From: Pseudomonas maioricensis
Lineage (GTDB): Bacteria > Pseudomonadota > Gammaproteobacteria > Pseudomonadales > Pseudomonadaceae
NCBI RefSeq assembly: GCF_022790535.1
Contig: NZ_LOHG01000005.1
Coordinates: 96,040 to 160,039, forward strand
Direction: 5' to 3'
Length of the DNA: 64,000 nt
The notes under the pieces were generated by a model, which had not been told where the DNA came from, did not search any database, and worked only from the letters and a program-made list of their open reading frames with translations. Made by a program: the position numbers and the translations under genes. Within the stretch, counting starts at the first letter, position 1. Each line of letters begins with the position of its first letter. Shown piece by piece: positions 52,093 to 61,225 of the stretch.

Positions 52093-53396
52093 TTCGGTAC
52101 TTCCTTATTGAACGTCCTGGCCATGCCCGTCCAGCAGGCGTCGTAACCGGTTTGCAGTTGCGGCGATTGCAGCGCGTGCAGACTGGGACGCAGCACCTTG
52201 CCGGTCTCGAACATAAAGGCCATGGTGTTATCAATCTTGTGCGGTTGCAGTTGTGCGGCAATGGCTTTTTCCGCTGTAGCATTGTCCGGCCCATGGGCAC
52301 TCATGCAGTTGTGCAGCGATGCCCCGCCAGGCATGAAACCTTCGGCCTTGGCGTCGTAGGCCCCGTCGATAAGGCCCATGAATTCGTTCATCAGATTGCG
52401 GTGAAACCAGGGCGGCCTGAAGGTGTTTTCGGCGACCATCCAGCGCGGCGGGAAGATCACGAAATCGATGTTGGCCTGACCGTTTACGGCACCTGGCGAT
52501 GTCAGCACGGTAAAAATAGAAGGGTCCGGGTGATCGAAACTGACCGTGCCGATGGTGTTGAAACGACGCAAGTCGTATTTGTACGGCACGTTGTTGCCAT
52601 GCCAGCCCACCACGTCGAACGGCGAGTGATCAAGCTGCGTGGCCCATAGCTCGCCAAGGAACTTCTGCACCAGCGTGACAGGCTCATCGCGTTCCTCAAA
52701 CCAGGCACAGGGCGCGAGAAAGTCCCGGGGGTTGGCCAGGCCATTGCTGCCAATCGGCCCCAACTCAGGCAAGCGCAATGCGCAGCCATGGTTTTCACAG
52801 ACATATCCCCGGGCGGTGGAGTCCAGCAAATGCACACTGAAGCGCATGCCCCGAGGCAGCACGGCAATTTCTAGCGGAGCAATATCCAGAAGACCCAACT
52901 CGGTGACGATGCGCAAGCGTCCCAGTTGCGGAACAATCAGCCATTCACCGTCGGCGTTGAAAAAGGCCCGCTGCATCGAAGCCGTGGCGCAGTAGTTATA
53001 AAGCGTGACGCCTTCGCTCTGATCTGCAGTGTGGGTGCTGGCCATGACGTGCAGGCCATCGATGAAGTCAGTCGGATCATCCGGAATATCAAAGGCATTC
53101 CAGCGCAGCCGATTGGGGGTGATCGGCCCCATTTGTTGACCAATGATCTGTCGATCCAGCCGCTGGTATTGCGGATGGCTGGCCGACGGTTTTATGCGAT
53201 AGAGCCAGGTTCGGCGAGCGTCTGCGCGCGGGACGGTAAACGCAGTGCCCGAAAGCAATTCGGCATACAGACCCAAGGGATGTTTCTGCGGCGAGTTCTG
53301 CCCCACGGGTAATGCGCCAGGCAGCGCTTCACTGCTGAACTGGTTACCGAAGCCAGGCTGATAGATCAGCGACTCCGGAGACGGATGAGTAACCAT
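52089..53396 (-). CDS. hmgA: Homogentisate 1,2-dioxygenase
   Basis: 435-aa ring-cleaving dioxygenase, homogentisate to maleylacetoacetate. Iron-ligand region [16 protein letters not shown] (His and Glu) and the later His in [30 protein letters not shown] at the N-terminus is the family signature. ATG at 53396 follows AAGAGGTTCCG. A REP pair lies 70 bases upstream, between the gene and the HmgR-type operator. First gene of hmgA-fahA; loss of it in pseudomonads causes brown pyomelanin. Confidence 0.96.
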   Translation of the reverse strand: MVTHPSPESLIYQPGFGNQFSSEALPGALPVGQNSPQKHPLGLYAELLSGTAFTVPRADARRTWLYRIKPSASHPQYQRLDRQIIGQQMGPITPNRLRWNAFDIPDDPTDFIDGLHVMASTHTADQSEGVTLYNYCATASMQRAFFNADGEWLIVPQLGRLRIVTELGLLDIAPLEIAVLPRGMRFSVHLLDSTARGYVCENHGCALRLPELGPIGSNGLANPRDFLAPCAWFEERDEPVTLVQKFLGELWATQLDHSPFDVVGWHGNNVPYKYDLRRFNTIGTVSFDHPDPSIFTVLTSPGAVNGQANIDFVIFPPRWMVAENTFRPPWFHRNLMNEFMGLIDGAYDAKAEGFMPGGASLHNCMSAHGPDNATAEKAIAAQLQPHKIDNTMAFMFETGKVLRPSLHALQSPQLQTGYDACWTGMARTFNKEVPK

Positions 53397-53465
53397 CGGA
53401 ACCTCTTCTTGTTTTTATAAGAGATCGCCCTGTGTCCCTGACACAGCGCTGCCGCGAAGCAAAGT

Positions 53466-53556
53466 CTGTAGGAGTGAGCTTGCTCGCGATACCGTCAGTT
53501 CAGGCGAAAAAGTCGTCAACCAATAGACCATATCGCGAGCAAGCTCACTCCTACAG
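53466..53556. repeat. REP pair in the hmgA/hmgR divergent region
   Basis: CTGTAGGAGTGAGCTTGCTC... and its complement (GTGAGCTTGCTCGCGATA class), arms about 27 bases, loop about 38. Confidence 0.92.
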
Positions 53557-53625
53557 AACGTGCATTTCATCCCGTATTTCTTTTACAGGAGCATCAAAAT
53601 AGAAAATTACACCTAACAGAAAACG

Positions 53626-53642
53626 ATTACGCATAACGTAAT
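53626..53642. promoter_or_regulatory. HmgR-type operator, 17-bp palindrome
   Basis: ATTACG-CATAA-CGTAAT lies 65 bases before hmgR and 230 before hmgA. Arms of 6 bases are perfect. The same TTACG-N5-CGTAA occurs upstream of maiA at 56625. HmgR of P. putida is known to bind a 17-bp palindrome, so this is the likely site. Confidence 0.78.
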
Positions 53643-53706
53643 TTGAGTTTGTAGGCCGGTCAAGCTATAAAAGCTGCCTTCTCAGACCAGCGTAGCCCCC
53701 ACCGAC

Positions 53707-54504
53707 ATGACCGCAGATATCGAAAGCCCCACAGGCGGGCGTCAGCAAAAGGTGCAGGCCGCCGAAGTGGGCATGGGCATCCTCAAGGCATTGGCAGAAC
53801 TGGCCCCTGCGACCTCGCTGTCAAAGCTGGCTGAGCATGTGGACATGCCCGCCAGCAAAGTACATCGCTATCTGCAGGCACTGATTGCCAGTGGCTTTGC
53901 GGAACAGGACTCGGTCACCAACCACTATGCTTTAGGCCGCGAAGCGCTGTATGTCGGCCTGGCGGCGGTCGGCCATCTGGACGTACTGAAAATCACCGCC
54001 CCCCATCTGGCAAGCCTGCGTGATGAGCTTAATGAAACCTGCTTCCTGGCGGTCTGGGCCAATAAGGGGCCGACTGTGGTTTACGTCGAGCCTTCAAGTG
54101 GCGCGGTGACGCTGGTGACTCAGGTCGGTTCGGTGCTGCCGTTACTCGGCTCCTCGACAGGTCTGGTGTTTGACAGCTTCCTCGGTGCGAGCGAAACCAG
54201 CGAACTGCGCAGTGAAGAATCTGCGCGACTCAACGCTGCGCAATTGCACGAAATCGAGCAGCACCTGAATGACATTCGCAGCAGCGGCGTGCATCAGATT
54301 CGCGGATTGTTGATGGCCGGAGTGAATGCGGTTTCATCGCCAGTCTTCAGCGTTGGCAACAAACTGGCCGGGGTGATCACCATGGTCGGCTCGGCGTCGG
54401 TATTCACTGACGAGCGCCAGGGCGAAGCAGCGCAGAGGCTAAAAGCCACGGCGCAAGTGATCAGCGTGAGGATGGGTGGCGATGTCGCGATATTTGAGGG
54501 TTGA
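53707..54504 (+). CDS. hmgR: IclR-family regulator HmgR
   Basis: 265-aa IclR-type regulator. Winged helix-turn-helix (residues 20-85: MGILKALAELAPATSLSKLAEHVDMPASKVHRYLQALIASGFA) and effector domain (100-255; CFLAVWANKGPTVVYVEPS). Its place divergent from hmgA-fahA matches HmgR, the homogentisate-responsive repressor in P. putida. The 17-bp palindrome lies in its promoter region. A long REP hairpin follows. Confidence 0.88.
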   Translation: MTADIESPTGGRQQKVQAAEVGMGILKALAELAPATSLSKLAEHVDMPASKVHRYLQALIASGFAEQDSVTNHYALGREALYVGLAAVGHLDVLKITAPHLASLRDELNETCFLAVWANKGPTVVYVEPSSGAVTLVTQVGSVLPLLGSSTGLVFDSFLGASETSELRSEESARLNAAQLHEIEQHLNDIRSSGVHQIRGLLMAGVNAVSSPVFSVGNKLAGVITMVGSASVFTDERQGEAAQRLKATAQVISVRMGGDVAIFEG

Positions 54505-54549
54505 TACAGGGTTCTATCTTTAACCGGGAAGGCGGTGTGTGCCTGAGAC

Positions 54550-54670
54550 TGGGTTAACACCCCATCGCGAGCAAGCTCTGCTCCCACCGGCCTTTATTTC
54601 CAACTCTAGAGGTGTGTGAACACGTTCTACTTGTGGGAGCAGAGCTTGCTCGCGATGGGGTGTTAACCCA
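54550..54670. repeat. REP pair with perfect 38-bp arms
   Basis: Arms 54550-54587 and 54633-54670, perfect over 38 bases. The core is the CAGAGCTTGCTCGCGA class; the symmetry continues outside as TGGGTTAACACCCCA. Located between convergent hmgR and hpd. Confidence 0.93.
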
Positions 54671-54730
54671 ATCCCGGACAAGCAGAGCTTCCACAGTTAA
54701 AACGCATTCCAAATCAGTTTCCGAGCCTGC

Positions 54731-55807
54731 TTATTCCACCGCCAGAACCCCACGCTTGATCTGATCGCGCTCGATCGACTCGAACAGCGCCTTGAAGTTG
54801 CCCTCGCCAAAACCATCGTCGCCCTTGCGCTGGATAAATTCGAAGAATACCGGGCCCATCAGGGTTTCCGAGAATATCTGCAGCAACAGACGCCGCTCGC
54901 CACCATCAGAAGAGCCATCCAGCAGGATGCCGCGGCTTTTCAATTCGGCTTCCGGTTCGCCGTGGTTCGGCAAACGGCCTTCGAGCATTTCGTAATAGGT
55001 CTCTGGCGGCGCAGTCATGAAGCGCATGCCAATAGCTTTAAGCGCATCCCAACTCTTGATCAGATCGTCGGTGAAGAACGCCACATGCTGGATGCCCTCA
55101 CCGTTGAACTTCATCAGGAACTCTTCAATCTGCCCTGCCCCTTTGGATGATTCCTCGTTCAGCGGGATACGGATCATGCCGTCCGGCGCAGTCATGGCCT
55201 TCGAGGTCAGGCCGGTGTACTCGCCTTTGATGTCGAAGTAGCGAATCTCGCGAAAATTGAACAGTTTCTCGTAGAAGTTCGCCCAATAGGCCATGCGTCC
55301 GCGATACACGTTATGGGTCAGGTGATCGATGAACTTCAGCCCCGCGCCCACCGGGTGACGATCCACACCTTCGATGAAGTTGAAATCGATGTCGTAGATT
55401 GATGTGCCCTCACCAAAACGGTCGATCAGATAAAGCGGCGCACCGCCGATCCCCTTGATGGCTGGCAATCTCAGTTCCATCGGCCCGGTAGCAATTTCCA
55501 CCGGCTGCGCGCCCAGATCCAGGGCACGCTGATACGCCTTGTGGGAATCCTTGACGCGAAACGCCATGCCACACACTGACGGGCCGTGTTCGGCCGCAAA
55601 ATAGGAGGCGGGGCTATTGGGTTCGTTGTTGAGGATGATGTTGATATCACCCTGGCGATACAGCACGACATCCTTGGAGCGGTGCACCGCCACCTTGGTG
55701 AAACCCATGATTTCAAACACAGGTTCAAGGGTGTTGGGCGTTGGCGAAGCGAACTCGATGAATTCAAAACCCATCAGGCCCATCGGGTTCTCATATAAAT
55801 CAGCCAT
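54731..55807 (-). CDS. hpd: 4-Hydroxyphenylpyruvate dioxygenase
   Basis: 358-aa Fe(II) dioxygenase converting 4-hydroxyphenylpyruvate to homogentisate. Iron ligands are His in FIDHLTHNV (about 162), His in [11 protein letters not shown] (about 241) and Glu in [13 protein letters not shown] (about 322); these fit the P. fluorescens enzyme's His161, His240 and Glu322 within a residue. ATG at 55807 begins [10 protein letters not shown] with AAGGAGC 7 bases upstream; the longer frame runs through a hairpin and is rejected. It lies downstream of maiA, 142 bases apart. Confidence 0.95.
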   Translation of the reverse strand: MADLYENPMGLMGFEFIEFASPTPNTLEPVFEIMGFTKVAVHRSKDVVLYRQGDINIILNNEPNSPASYFAAEHGPSVCGMAFRVKDSHKAYQRALDLGAQPVEIATGPMELRLPAIKGIGGAPLYLIDRFGEGTSIYDIDFNFIEGVDRHPVGAGLKFIDHLTHNVYRGRMAYWANFYEKLFNFREIRYFDIKGEYTGLTSKAMTAPDGMIRIPLNEESSKGAGQIEEFLMKFNGEGIQHVAFFTDDLIKSWDALKAIGMRFMTAPPETYYEMLEGRLPNHGEPEAELKSRGILLDGSSDGGERRLLLQIFSETLMGPVFFEFIQRKGDDGFGEGNFKALFESIERDQIKRGVLAVE

Positions 55808-55820
55808 GGTCTGGCTCCTT

Positions 55821-55862
55821 GCTGGAAAGTGGATTAACGCGGTTTGAACGTCACTTTCCAGC
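55821..55862 (-). promoter_or_regulatory. 11-bp perfect inverted repeat abutting the hpd ribosome site
   Basis: GCTGGAAAGTG (55821-55831) and CACTTTCCAGC (55852-55862), 20-base loop. The repeat ends 1 base from the AAGGAGC ribosome site of hpd. It may be a dimeric regulator operator or an RNA hairpin in the leader controlling translation. Confidence 0.6.
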
Positions 55863-55949
55863 GGGCGGCGCACACGGAATGCCTCGCACGCTACGCGCGA
55901 GGAAATCACCAAAGATCAGTTGCAGGCCAAGAATTTTCATAAGGACAGA

Positions 55950-56600
55950 CTACTCCGGCTTGTCCGGTTGCGCATCGGGATGCGCCGCCTGAAATGCCCA
56001 ATGGTCCAGCGCGAGTTTTTCAACCCGCAGAATGCGTGGGTATGCAGTCAGGTCGACGTTGAAGCGGCGGGCTGCGTACATCTGCGGCAGCAGATACACA
56101 TCGGCGATGCTCGGGGTTGTCTCATCAAAACAATATCCCTCACCACCAATCATCTGCTCGACGGCCTCGAAACCCAGGCTGATCCAATGGCCGATCCACT
56201 GACTGACCTCATATTCACCATGACCCAGCCCTCGTAAACGGTTCTGCACCGAGACGTTGTGCAGCGGATGAATATCGCAGGCGATCAACGATGCCACCGC
56301 GCGCTGCCGGGCGCGCATTTCGATATTTGCAGACAGCAGCGGACGTTCAGGGTAACGCTCTTCGAGGTACTCGATGATCGCCGTGGATTGAGTGATCACC
56401 CAACCATCGTCAACGCGCAGCGCGGGCACACGGCCCTGCGGGTTTATCGCCCGGTATTCAGGTTTGAGATGCTCGCCGCCGTCGCGAATCAGATTGATCG
56501 GGATCGCGTTGTAATCCAGGCCTTTGAGTGCAAGCGCAATGCGCACCCGATAACTGGAGGTCGAGCGGTAATACGTGAAGAGTTCCAAGGGCTGAGTCAT
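55950..56600 (-). CDS. maiA: Maleylacetoacetate isomerase (zeta-class GST)
   Basis: 216-aa zeta glutathione transferase converting maleylacetoacetate to fumarylacetoacetate. N-terminal thioredoxin-like domain has YYRSTSSYRVRIALALKGLDY, the SSxS-x-RVRIAL signature (here SSYRVRIAL, lacking the usual SSCSW cysteine), then NPQGRVPAL and ITQSTAIIEYLEERYP. C-terminal helical domain PSIADVYLLPQMYAARRFNVDL. HmgR-like half-sites lie 15-39 bases before its start. Probably the first gene of maiA-hpd. Confidence 0.93.
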   Translation of the reverse strand: MTQPLELFTYYRSTSSYRVRIALALKGLDYNAIPINLIRDGGEHLKPEYRAINPQGRVPALRVDDGWVITQSTAIIEYLEERYPERPLLSANIEMRARQRAVASLIACDIHPLHNVSVQNRLRGLGHGEYEVSQWIGHWISLGFEAVEQMIGGEGYCFDETTPSIADVYLLPQMYAARRFNVDLTAYPRILRVEKLALDHWAFQAAHPDAQPDKPE

Positions 56601-56614
56601 TTCTTATTATTCTT

Positions 56615-56639
56615 CGTAATTTATTTACGCAATACGTAA
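56615..56639. promoter_or_regulatory. HmgR-type operator upstream of maiA
   Basis: Three half-sites CGTAA (56615), TTACG (56625) and CGTAA (56635) at exact 10-base steps; the right two form TTTACG-CAATA-CGTAAA, matching the site before hmgR. Lies next to the maiA start. Confidence 0.75.
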
Positions 56640-56788
56640 ATTGCGCGATTGCCGGCCCGCTGTCAATCGCGACTCAGACTAAAGGGCGAATCGAAAACAT
56701 GGACAGATCCGCCTGGAACCCCTAATGATGCAAGTTGCCTGATGTTCCAGAACTGCCCTATAAAAACAACACAGGGTCACGACGCATC

Positions 56789-58288
56789 ATGAATATTCTC
56801 TACGACGAGCGCGTCGATGGCGTGCTGCCGGTTGTCGACAAACTACTGTTGTTGACTGAGCTGCAACGCCAATTGCCGGACCTGGACATCCTCCACCGTC
56901 CAGAGGAATTGCGCCCTTATGAGTGCGACGGGTTGTCGGCGTATCGCACCACCCCCATGCTGGTGGCCCTGCCCCGTCACGTTGAAGAAGTGCAGACCCT
57001 GCTGAAGATCTGCCACCTTCTGCAGGTGCCTGTGGTCGCACGAGGGGCAGGCACCGGCTTGTCCGGTGGCGCGCTGCCGCTGGAACAGGGCCTGCTTCTG
57101 GTGATGGCACGCTTCAACAAAATCCTTGAAATAGACCGCGCCGCACGCACTGCCCGCGTACAGCCCGGCGTGCGCAATCTGGCGATTTCCCAGGCCGCAG
57201 CTCCTTATGAACTCTATTACGCACCGGACCCGTCCTCGCAGATCGCCTGTTCAATCGGTGGCAACGTTGCGGAAAACGCCGGCGGCGTGCATTGCCTGAA
57301 GTACGGGCTGACCGTGCACAACCTGCTCAAGGTGGACATTCTCACCGTCGAAGGCGAACACCTGACACTGGGTTCGGAGGCACTGGACTCACCGGGCTTC
57401 GACCTGCTCGCACTTTTCACTGGATCGGAAGGCATGCTCGGGATCATCACCGAAGTGACTGTCAAACTGTTGCCCAAACCGCAGGTCGCGAAAGTACTGC
57501 TGGCCGCATTCGACTCCGTGGAAAAAGCCGGCCGGGCCGTGGCAGACATCATTGCTGCCGGGATCATCCCTGGCGGTCTGGAGATGATGGACAACCTGGC
57601 GATTCGTGCCGCCGAAGACTTCATTCACGCCGGTTATCCGGTGGACGCTGAAGCGATACTGCTCTGCGAACTGGACGGGGTTGAAGCCGACGTCCACGAC
57701 GACTGCGAGCGGGTTCGTGAGGTACTGACCAGAGCCGGAGCCACGGAGCTTCGTCAGGCCAGGGATGAAGCCGAACGCGTACGTTTCTGGGCCGGTCGTA
57801 AAAACGCCTTCCCGGCTGTCGGTCGCTTGTCTCCGGATTATTACTGCATGGACGGCACGATACCGCGTCGGGAGTTGCCCGGCGTTCTGCAAGGCATCGC
57901 CGCATTGTCCGGGGAATACGGCCTGCGGGTTGCCAATGTGTTTCATGCCGGTGACGGCAACATGCACCCATTGATCCTGTTTGATGCCAATCAACCGGGA
58001 GAACTGGAGCGCGCCGAAGCGCTGGGCGGCAAGATCCTCGAACTCTGTGTGAAAGTCGGCGGCAGCATCACCGGCGAGCATGGTGTGGGGCGCGAGAAGA
58101 TCAATCAGATGTGCGCCCAGTTCAACAGTGACGAGCTGACCTTGTTCCACTCCGTGAAAGCGGCCTTCGACCCCGGCGGCATGCTCAATCCTGGCAAGAA
58201 CATCCCGACCTTGCACCGCTGTGCCGAATTCGGCGCGATGCATGTTCACATGGGCAAGTTGCCCTTCCCTGAACTGGAGCGCTTCTGA
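56789..58288 (+). CDS. glcD: Glycolate oxidase, FAD-linked subunit GlcD
   Basis: 499-aa FAD-dependent oxidoreductase subunit, equal in length to E. coli GlcD. PCMH-type FAD-binding domain (about 40-240): PVVARGAGTGLSGGALP, QIACSIGGNVAENAGGVHCLKYGLTVHN and GSEGMLGIITEVTVKLLP. FAD-oxidase C-domain with VFHAGDGNMHPLILFD and GEHGVGREK. ATG at 56789 begins MNILYDERVDGVLP; an upstream in-frame ATG lacks a site. It oxidises glycolate to glyoxylate with GlcE and GlcF. Overlaps glcE by one base. Confidence 0.94.
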   Translation: MNILYDERVDGVLPVVDKLLLLTELQRQLPDLDILHRPEELRPYECDGLSAYRTTPMLVALPRHVEEVQTLLKICHLLQVPVVARGAGTGLSGGALPLEQGLLLVMARFNKILEIDRAARTARVQPGVRNLAISQAAAPYELYYAPDPSSQIACSIGGNVAENAGGVHCLKYGLTVHNLLKVDILTVEGEHLTLGSEALDSPGFDLLALFTGSEGMLGIITEVTVKLLPKPQVAKVLLAAFDSVEKAGRAVADIIAAGIIPGGLEMMDNLAIRAAEDFIHAGYPVDAEAILLCELDGVEADVHDDCERVREVLTRAGATELRQARDEAERVRFWAGRKNAFPAVGRLSPDYYCMDGTIPRRELPGVLQGIAALSGEYGLRVANVFHAGDGNMHPLILFDANQPGELERAEALGGKILELCVKVGGSITGEHGVGREKINQMCAQFNSDELTLFHSVKAAFDPGGMLNPGKNIPTLHRCAEFGAMHVHMGKLPFPELERF

Positions 58289-59364
58289 TGATTGCCGATC
58301 CGCTTCTTCATAATCCGGATGCCGACAATAGCGTCGCGTTGCTGGAGCAAGTCAATCAGGCGCTGCAAACGGCGACACCTTTGCGTATTCAAGGGGGCAA
58401 CAGCAAAGCGTTTCTCGGCCGCGAAGTGGCGGGAGAGGTACTCGATACCCGAACGCACAGTGGCATCGTCAGCTACGACCCCACCGAACTGGTCATCACC
58501 GCCCGCGCCGGAACGCCTCTGCAAGAGTTGTGTGCGGCGCTGGATGCCGCCGGGCAAATGCTGCCGTGCGAGCCTCCGCATTTTGGCGAAGCCACCGTCG
58601 GCGGCATGGTCGCAACCGGCCTGTCCGGGCCACGCCGCCCATGGGCCGGTTCTGTGCGGAATTTCGTGTTGGGCACCCGAGTGATCACCGGGCTGGGCAA
58701 GCATTTGCGCTTTGGCGGCGAAGTCATGAAAAACGTCGCCGGTTACGACCTTTCCCGCTTGATGGCGGGTAGCTTCGGCTGCCTGGGTGTACTGACAGAG
58801 GTCTCTCTGAAGGTCCTGCCCAAACCCCGTTTGTGCAGCAGTATTGCGCTGGAAATGGACAGCAGTCGCGCCCTGGCACGCCTTGCGGAATGGGGCCAGC
58901 AACCGTTGCCCATCAGCGCGGCGAGTTTTGAAAACGGCGTGCTGCGCCTGCGCCTTGAAGGCGGCGAAGGCTCGGTGGCAGCGGCCCACGAGCGGCTTGG
59001 CGGCGAGCGCATCGACCCCGCGTACTGGCAGGAACTCAACGAACACCAGCTGGATTTTTTCTCCAGTGGATCACCGCTATGGCGCCTGTCACTGCCGAAT
59101 AACACCGACGTTCTGGATGTACCCGGCGAGCAACTGATCGACTGGGCGGGAGCGCAACGCTGGCTGAAATCCGATGCCGACAGCGCGACGATTCGCGCCA
59201 CGGTCAGTACAGCAGGCGGTCACGCCCAATGTTACAGCCACGGCCTGCAGGACAGCCCTTTCCATCCGCTGCCTGCAACCCTGTTGCGCTATCACCGCCA
59301 GCTCAAGGCTCAACTCGACCCCCACGGAATCTTCAATCCGGGGCGGATGTACGCGGAGATCTGA
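58288..59364 (+). CDS. glcE: Glycolate oxidase, FAD-binding subunit GlcE
   Basis: 358-aa FAD_binding_4 protein: IQGGNSKAFLGR and AREGTPL-type strand (ARAGTPLQELCAAL), then FGEATVGGMVATGLSGPRRPWAGSVRNFVLGTRVI and GEVMKNVAGYDLSRLMAGSFG. Ends with FNPGRMYAE, a hallmark of this family. Starts in the glcD stop (TGATG) and ends 2 bases before glcF, so the three are co-translated. Confidence 0.93.
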   Translation: MIADPLLHNPDADNSVALLEQVNQALQTATPLRIQGGNSKAFLGREVAGEVLDTRTHSGIVSYDPTELVITARAGTPLQELCAALDAAGQMLPCEPPHFGEATVGGMVATGLSGPRRPWAGSVRNFVLGTRVITGLGKHLRFGGEVMKNVAGYDLSRLMAGSFGCLGVLTEVSLKVLPKPRLCSSIALEMDSSRALARLAEWGQQPLPISAASFENGVLRLRLEGGEGSVAAAHERLGGERIDPAYWQELNEHQLDFFSSGSPLWRLSLPNNTDVLDVPGEQLIDWAGAQRWLKSDADSATIRATVSTAGGHAQCYSHGLQDSPFHPLPATLLRYHRQLKAQLDPHGIFNPGRMYAEI

Positions 59365-59366
59365 CC

Positions 59367-60593
59367 ATGCAGACCACCCTGAGCAACCAGGCCCGACAAC
59401 TGCCCCGCGCCGAGGAGGCCGAAAGCATCCTGCGCAGCTGTGTGCACTGCGGTTTCTGTAATGCGACCTGCCCGACTTATCAGCTATTGGGCGACGAACT
59501 GGACGGCCCACGCGGGCGTATCTACCTGATCAAGCAAGTGCTTGAAGGCAACGAAGTCACCGAGAAAACCCAGTTGCATCTGGATCGCTGCCTGTCATGC
59601 CGCAACTGCGAAACCACCTGCCCTTCCGGCGTTGATTACCACAACCTGCTGGATATCGGCCGCGCGGTTGTCGACGCGGCAGTCCCGCGTTCGCTGGGGC
59701 AGCGAGTACTGCGTGAAGGCTTGCGTAATGTGCTGCCCAACGCCGGTCTGTTCAAATCGCTGACGCAATTGGGCACCACGTTCCGCCCCATGCTGCCTGA
59801 AGGCTTGAAGACAAAACTGCCAACGCACATTACACCCGCCAAAGCACGCCCAACCGTGCGTCATACGCGCAAGGTTCTATTACTCGAAGGTTGCGTACAA
59901 CCTGGTTTGTCACCCAATACCAATGCGGCCACGGCCAGGGTACTGGACCGGCTGGGGATCAGCGTCACGCCCGCTGCGCAGGCCGGTTGCTGCGGCGCGG
60001 TGGACTACCATTTGAATGCTCAGGACGCTGGCCTTGATCGCGCCAGACATAACATCGACGCATGGTGGCCAGACATCGAGAGCGGCGCGCTGGCCATTGT
60101 CCAGACGGCCAGCGGCTGCGGGGCCTTCGTCAAGGATTACGGGCATCTGCTCGGCAATGACCCGGCTTATGCGACCAAGGCACGACGGGTCAGTGAACTG
60201 GCAAAAGATCTGGTGGAGGTGCTGCGCGACGAGCCCCTTGAACGTCTCGGCGTCCGCAGCGATCTGCGCCTGGCCTTCCATTGCCCTTGTACGTTGCAGC
60301 ACGCTCAAAAACTCGGCGGCGCAGTAGAGGGTGTATTGTTGCGCCTGGGCTTCAATCTGACTGCCATACCCGACAGCCATCTATGCTGTGGATCGGCAGG
60401 GACTTATTCGATCACGCAACCGGTATTGTCGCGCCAGTTGCGCGATAACAAAATGAACGCCCTGGAAAGTGGCAAACCCGATGTGATCGCTACGGCCAAC
60501 ATTGGTTGCCAGACGCATTTGTCCGGTACAGGTCGCACGCCGGTGCGGCACTGGATCGAATTGATAGAAGAGGCTTTGCAGGGCACCGATTGA
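59367..60593 (+). CDS. glcF: Glycolate oxidase, iron-sulfur subunit GlcF
   Basis: 408-aa iron-sulfur subunit, equal to the family length. Two ferredoxin motifs: Cys25, 28, 31 and 35 (CVHCGFCNATCP) and Cys75, 78, 81 and 85 (CLSCRNCETTCP). Two CCG domains follow (EGCVQPGLSPNTN ... AGCCGAVDYH, and FHCPCTLQHAQKLGG ... LCCGSAGTYS). It passes electrons from GlcDE to the quinone pool. ATG at 59367; a longer in-frame upstream frame lies inside glcE and is rejected. Confidence 0.94.
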   Translation: MQTTLSNQARQLPRAEEAESILRSCVHCGFCNATCPTYQLLGDELDGPRGRIYLIKQVLEGNEVTEKTQLHLDRCLSCRNCETTCPSGVDYHNLLDIGRAVVDAAVPRSLGQRVLREGLRNVLPNAGLFKSLTQLGTTFRPMLPEGLKTKLPTHITPAKARPTVRHTRKVLLLEGCVQPGLSPNTNAATARVLDRLGISVTPAAQAGCCGAVDYHLNAQDAGLDRARHNIDAWWPDIESGALAIVQTASGCGAFVKDYGHLLGNDPAYATKARRVSELAKDLVEVLRDEPLERLGVRSDLRLAFHCPCTLQHAQKLGGAVEGVLLRLGFNLTAIPDSHLCCGSAGTYSITQPVLSRQLRDNKMNALESGKPDVIATANIGCQTHLSGTGRTPVRHWIELIEEALQGTD

Positions 60594-60627
60594 CCATCCC
60601 GCTTACAACAACTATCTGGAGTGAACG

Positions 60628-61035
60628 ATGAAAACCAAAGCTGTGCTGACCCAAACCGAAGTGACCCGGATTCTTGCTGCGGCTCGCCAGGACGCCATCA
60701 GTAACAACTGGCCAGTCTCCATCGCAATCGTCGATGACGGTGGTCATTTGCTGGCCTTTGAACGTCTTGACGGTGCCTCGCCTATTAGCGGCTACATCGG
60801 TATTGAAAAAGCCCGCACCGCCGCCCTGGGCCGCCGCGAATCAAAAAGTTACGAAGAAATGGTCAACGGCGGCCGCACGTCGTTCCTGTCCGCACCGGTC
60901 GTTACTTCTCTGGAAGGCGGCGTGCCCGTGATAGTCGATGGTCAGGTGATTGGCGCGGTCGGTGTCTCTGGTGTGCAGGCCGCACAAGACGCGCAAGTGG
61001 CCAAGGCCGGGGTTGCGGCGGTGAATGCGGGGTAA
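60628..61035 (+). CDS. glcG: GlcG/HbpS-family protein
   Basis: 135-aa protein of the GlcG/HbpS family (heme- or degradation-linked, small octameric proteins). Typical segments: PVSIAIVDDGGHLLAFERLDGASPISGYIGIEKARTAA and GGVPVIVDGQVIGAVGVSG. Follows glcF by 34 bases with GGAG before the ATG, so likely part of the glycolate operon, as in E. coli. Its function there is unknown. Confidence 0.88.
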   Translation: MKTKAVLTQTEVTRILAAARQDAISNNWPVSIAIVDDGGHLLAFERLDGASPISGYIGIEKARTAALGRRESKSYEEMVNGGRTSFLSAPVVTSLEGGVPVIVDGQVIGAVGVSGVQAAQDAQVAKAGVAAVNAG

Positions 61036-61053
61036 ATCCCGCGAAATATACTG

Positions 61054-61130
61054 TGTAGGAGCGAACGTGTTCGCGAGGCGCAACTTCTGACGACGCAGGT
61101 CCGCTGCCTCGCCAACAAGTTGGCTCCTAC
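61054..61130. repeat. Degenerate REP pair
   Basis: TGTAGGAGCGAACGTGTTCGCGAGGC ... GCCTCGCCAACAAGTTGGCTCCTAC; another class (GAACGTGTTCGCGAGG), arms with mismatches. Confidence 0.8.
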
Positions 61131-61225
61131 CGTTTAATCGGCTGAGCGCTGACGTTGCGGACCACGACCAACCCTTCTCGCTCGTGTAAGCTCACAACCT
61201 GTTGGTTTAACCTTTCGAGAGGCTT

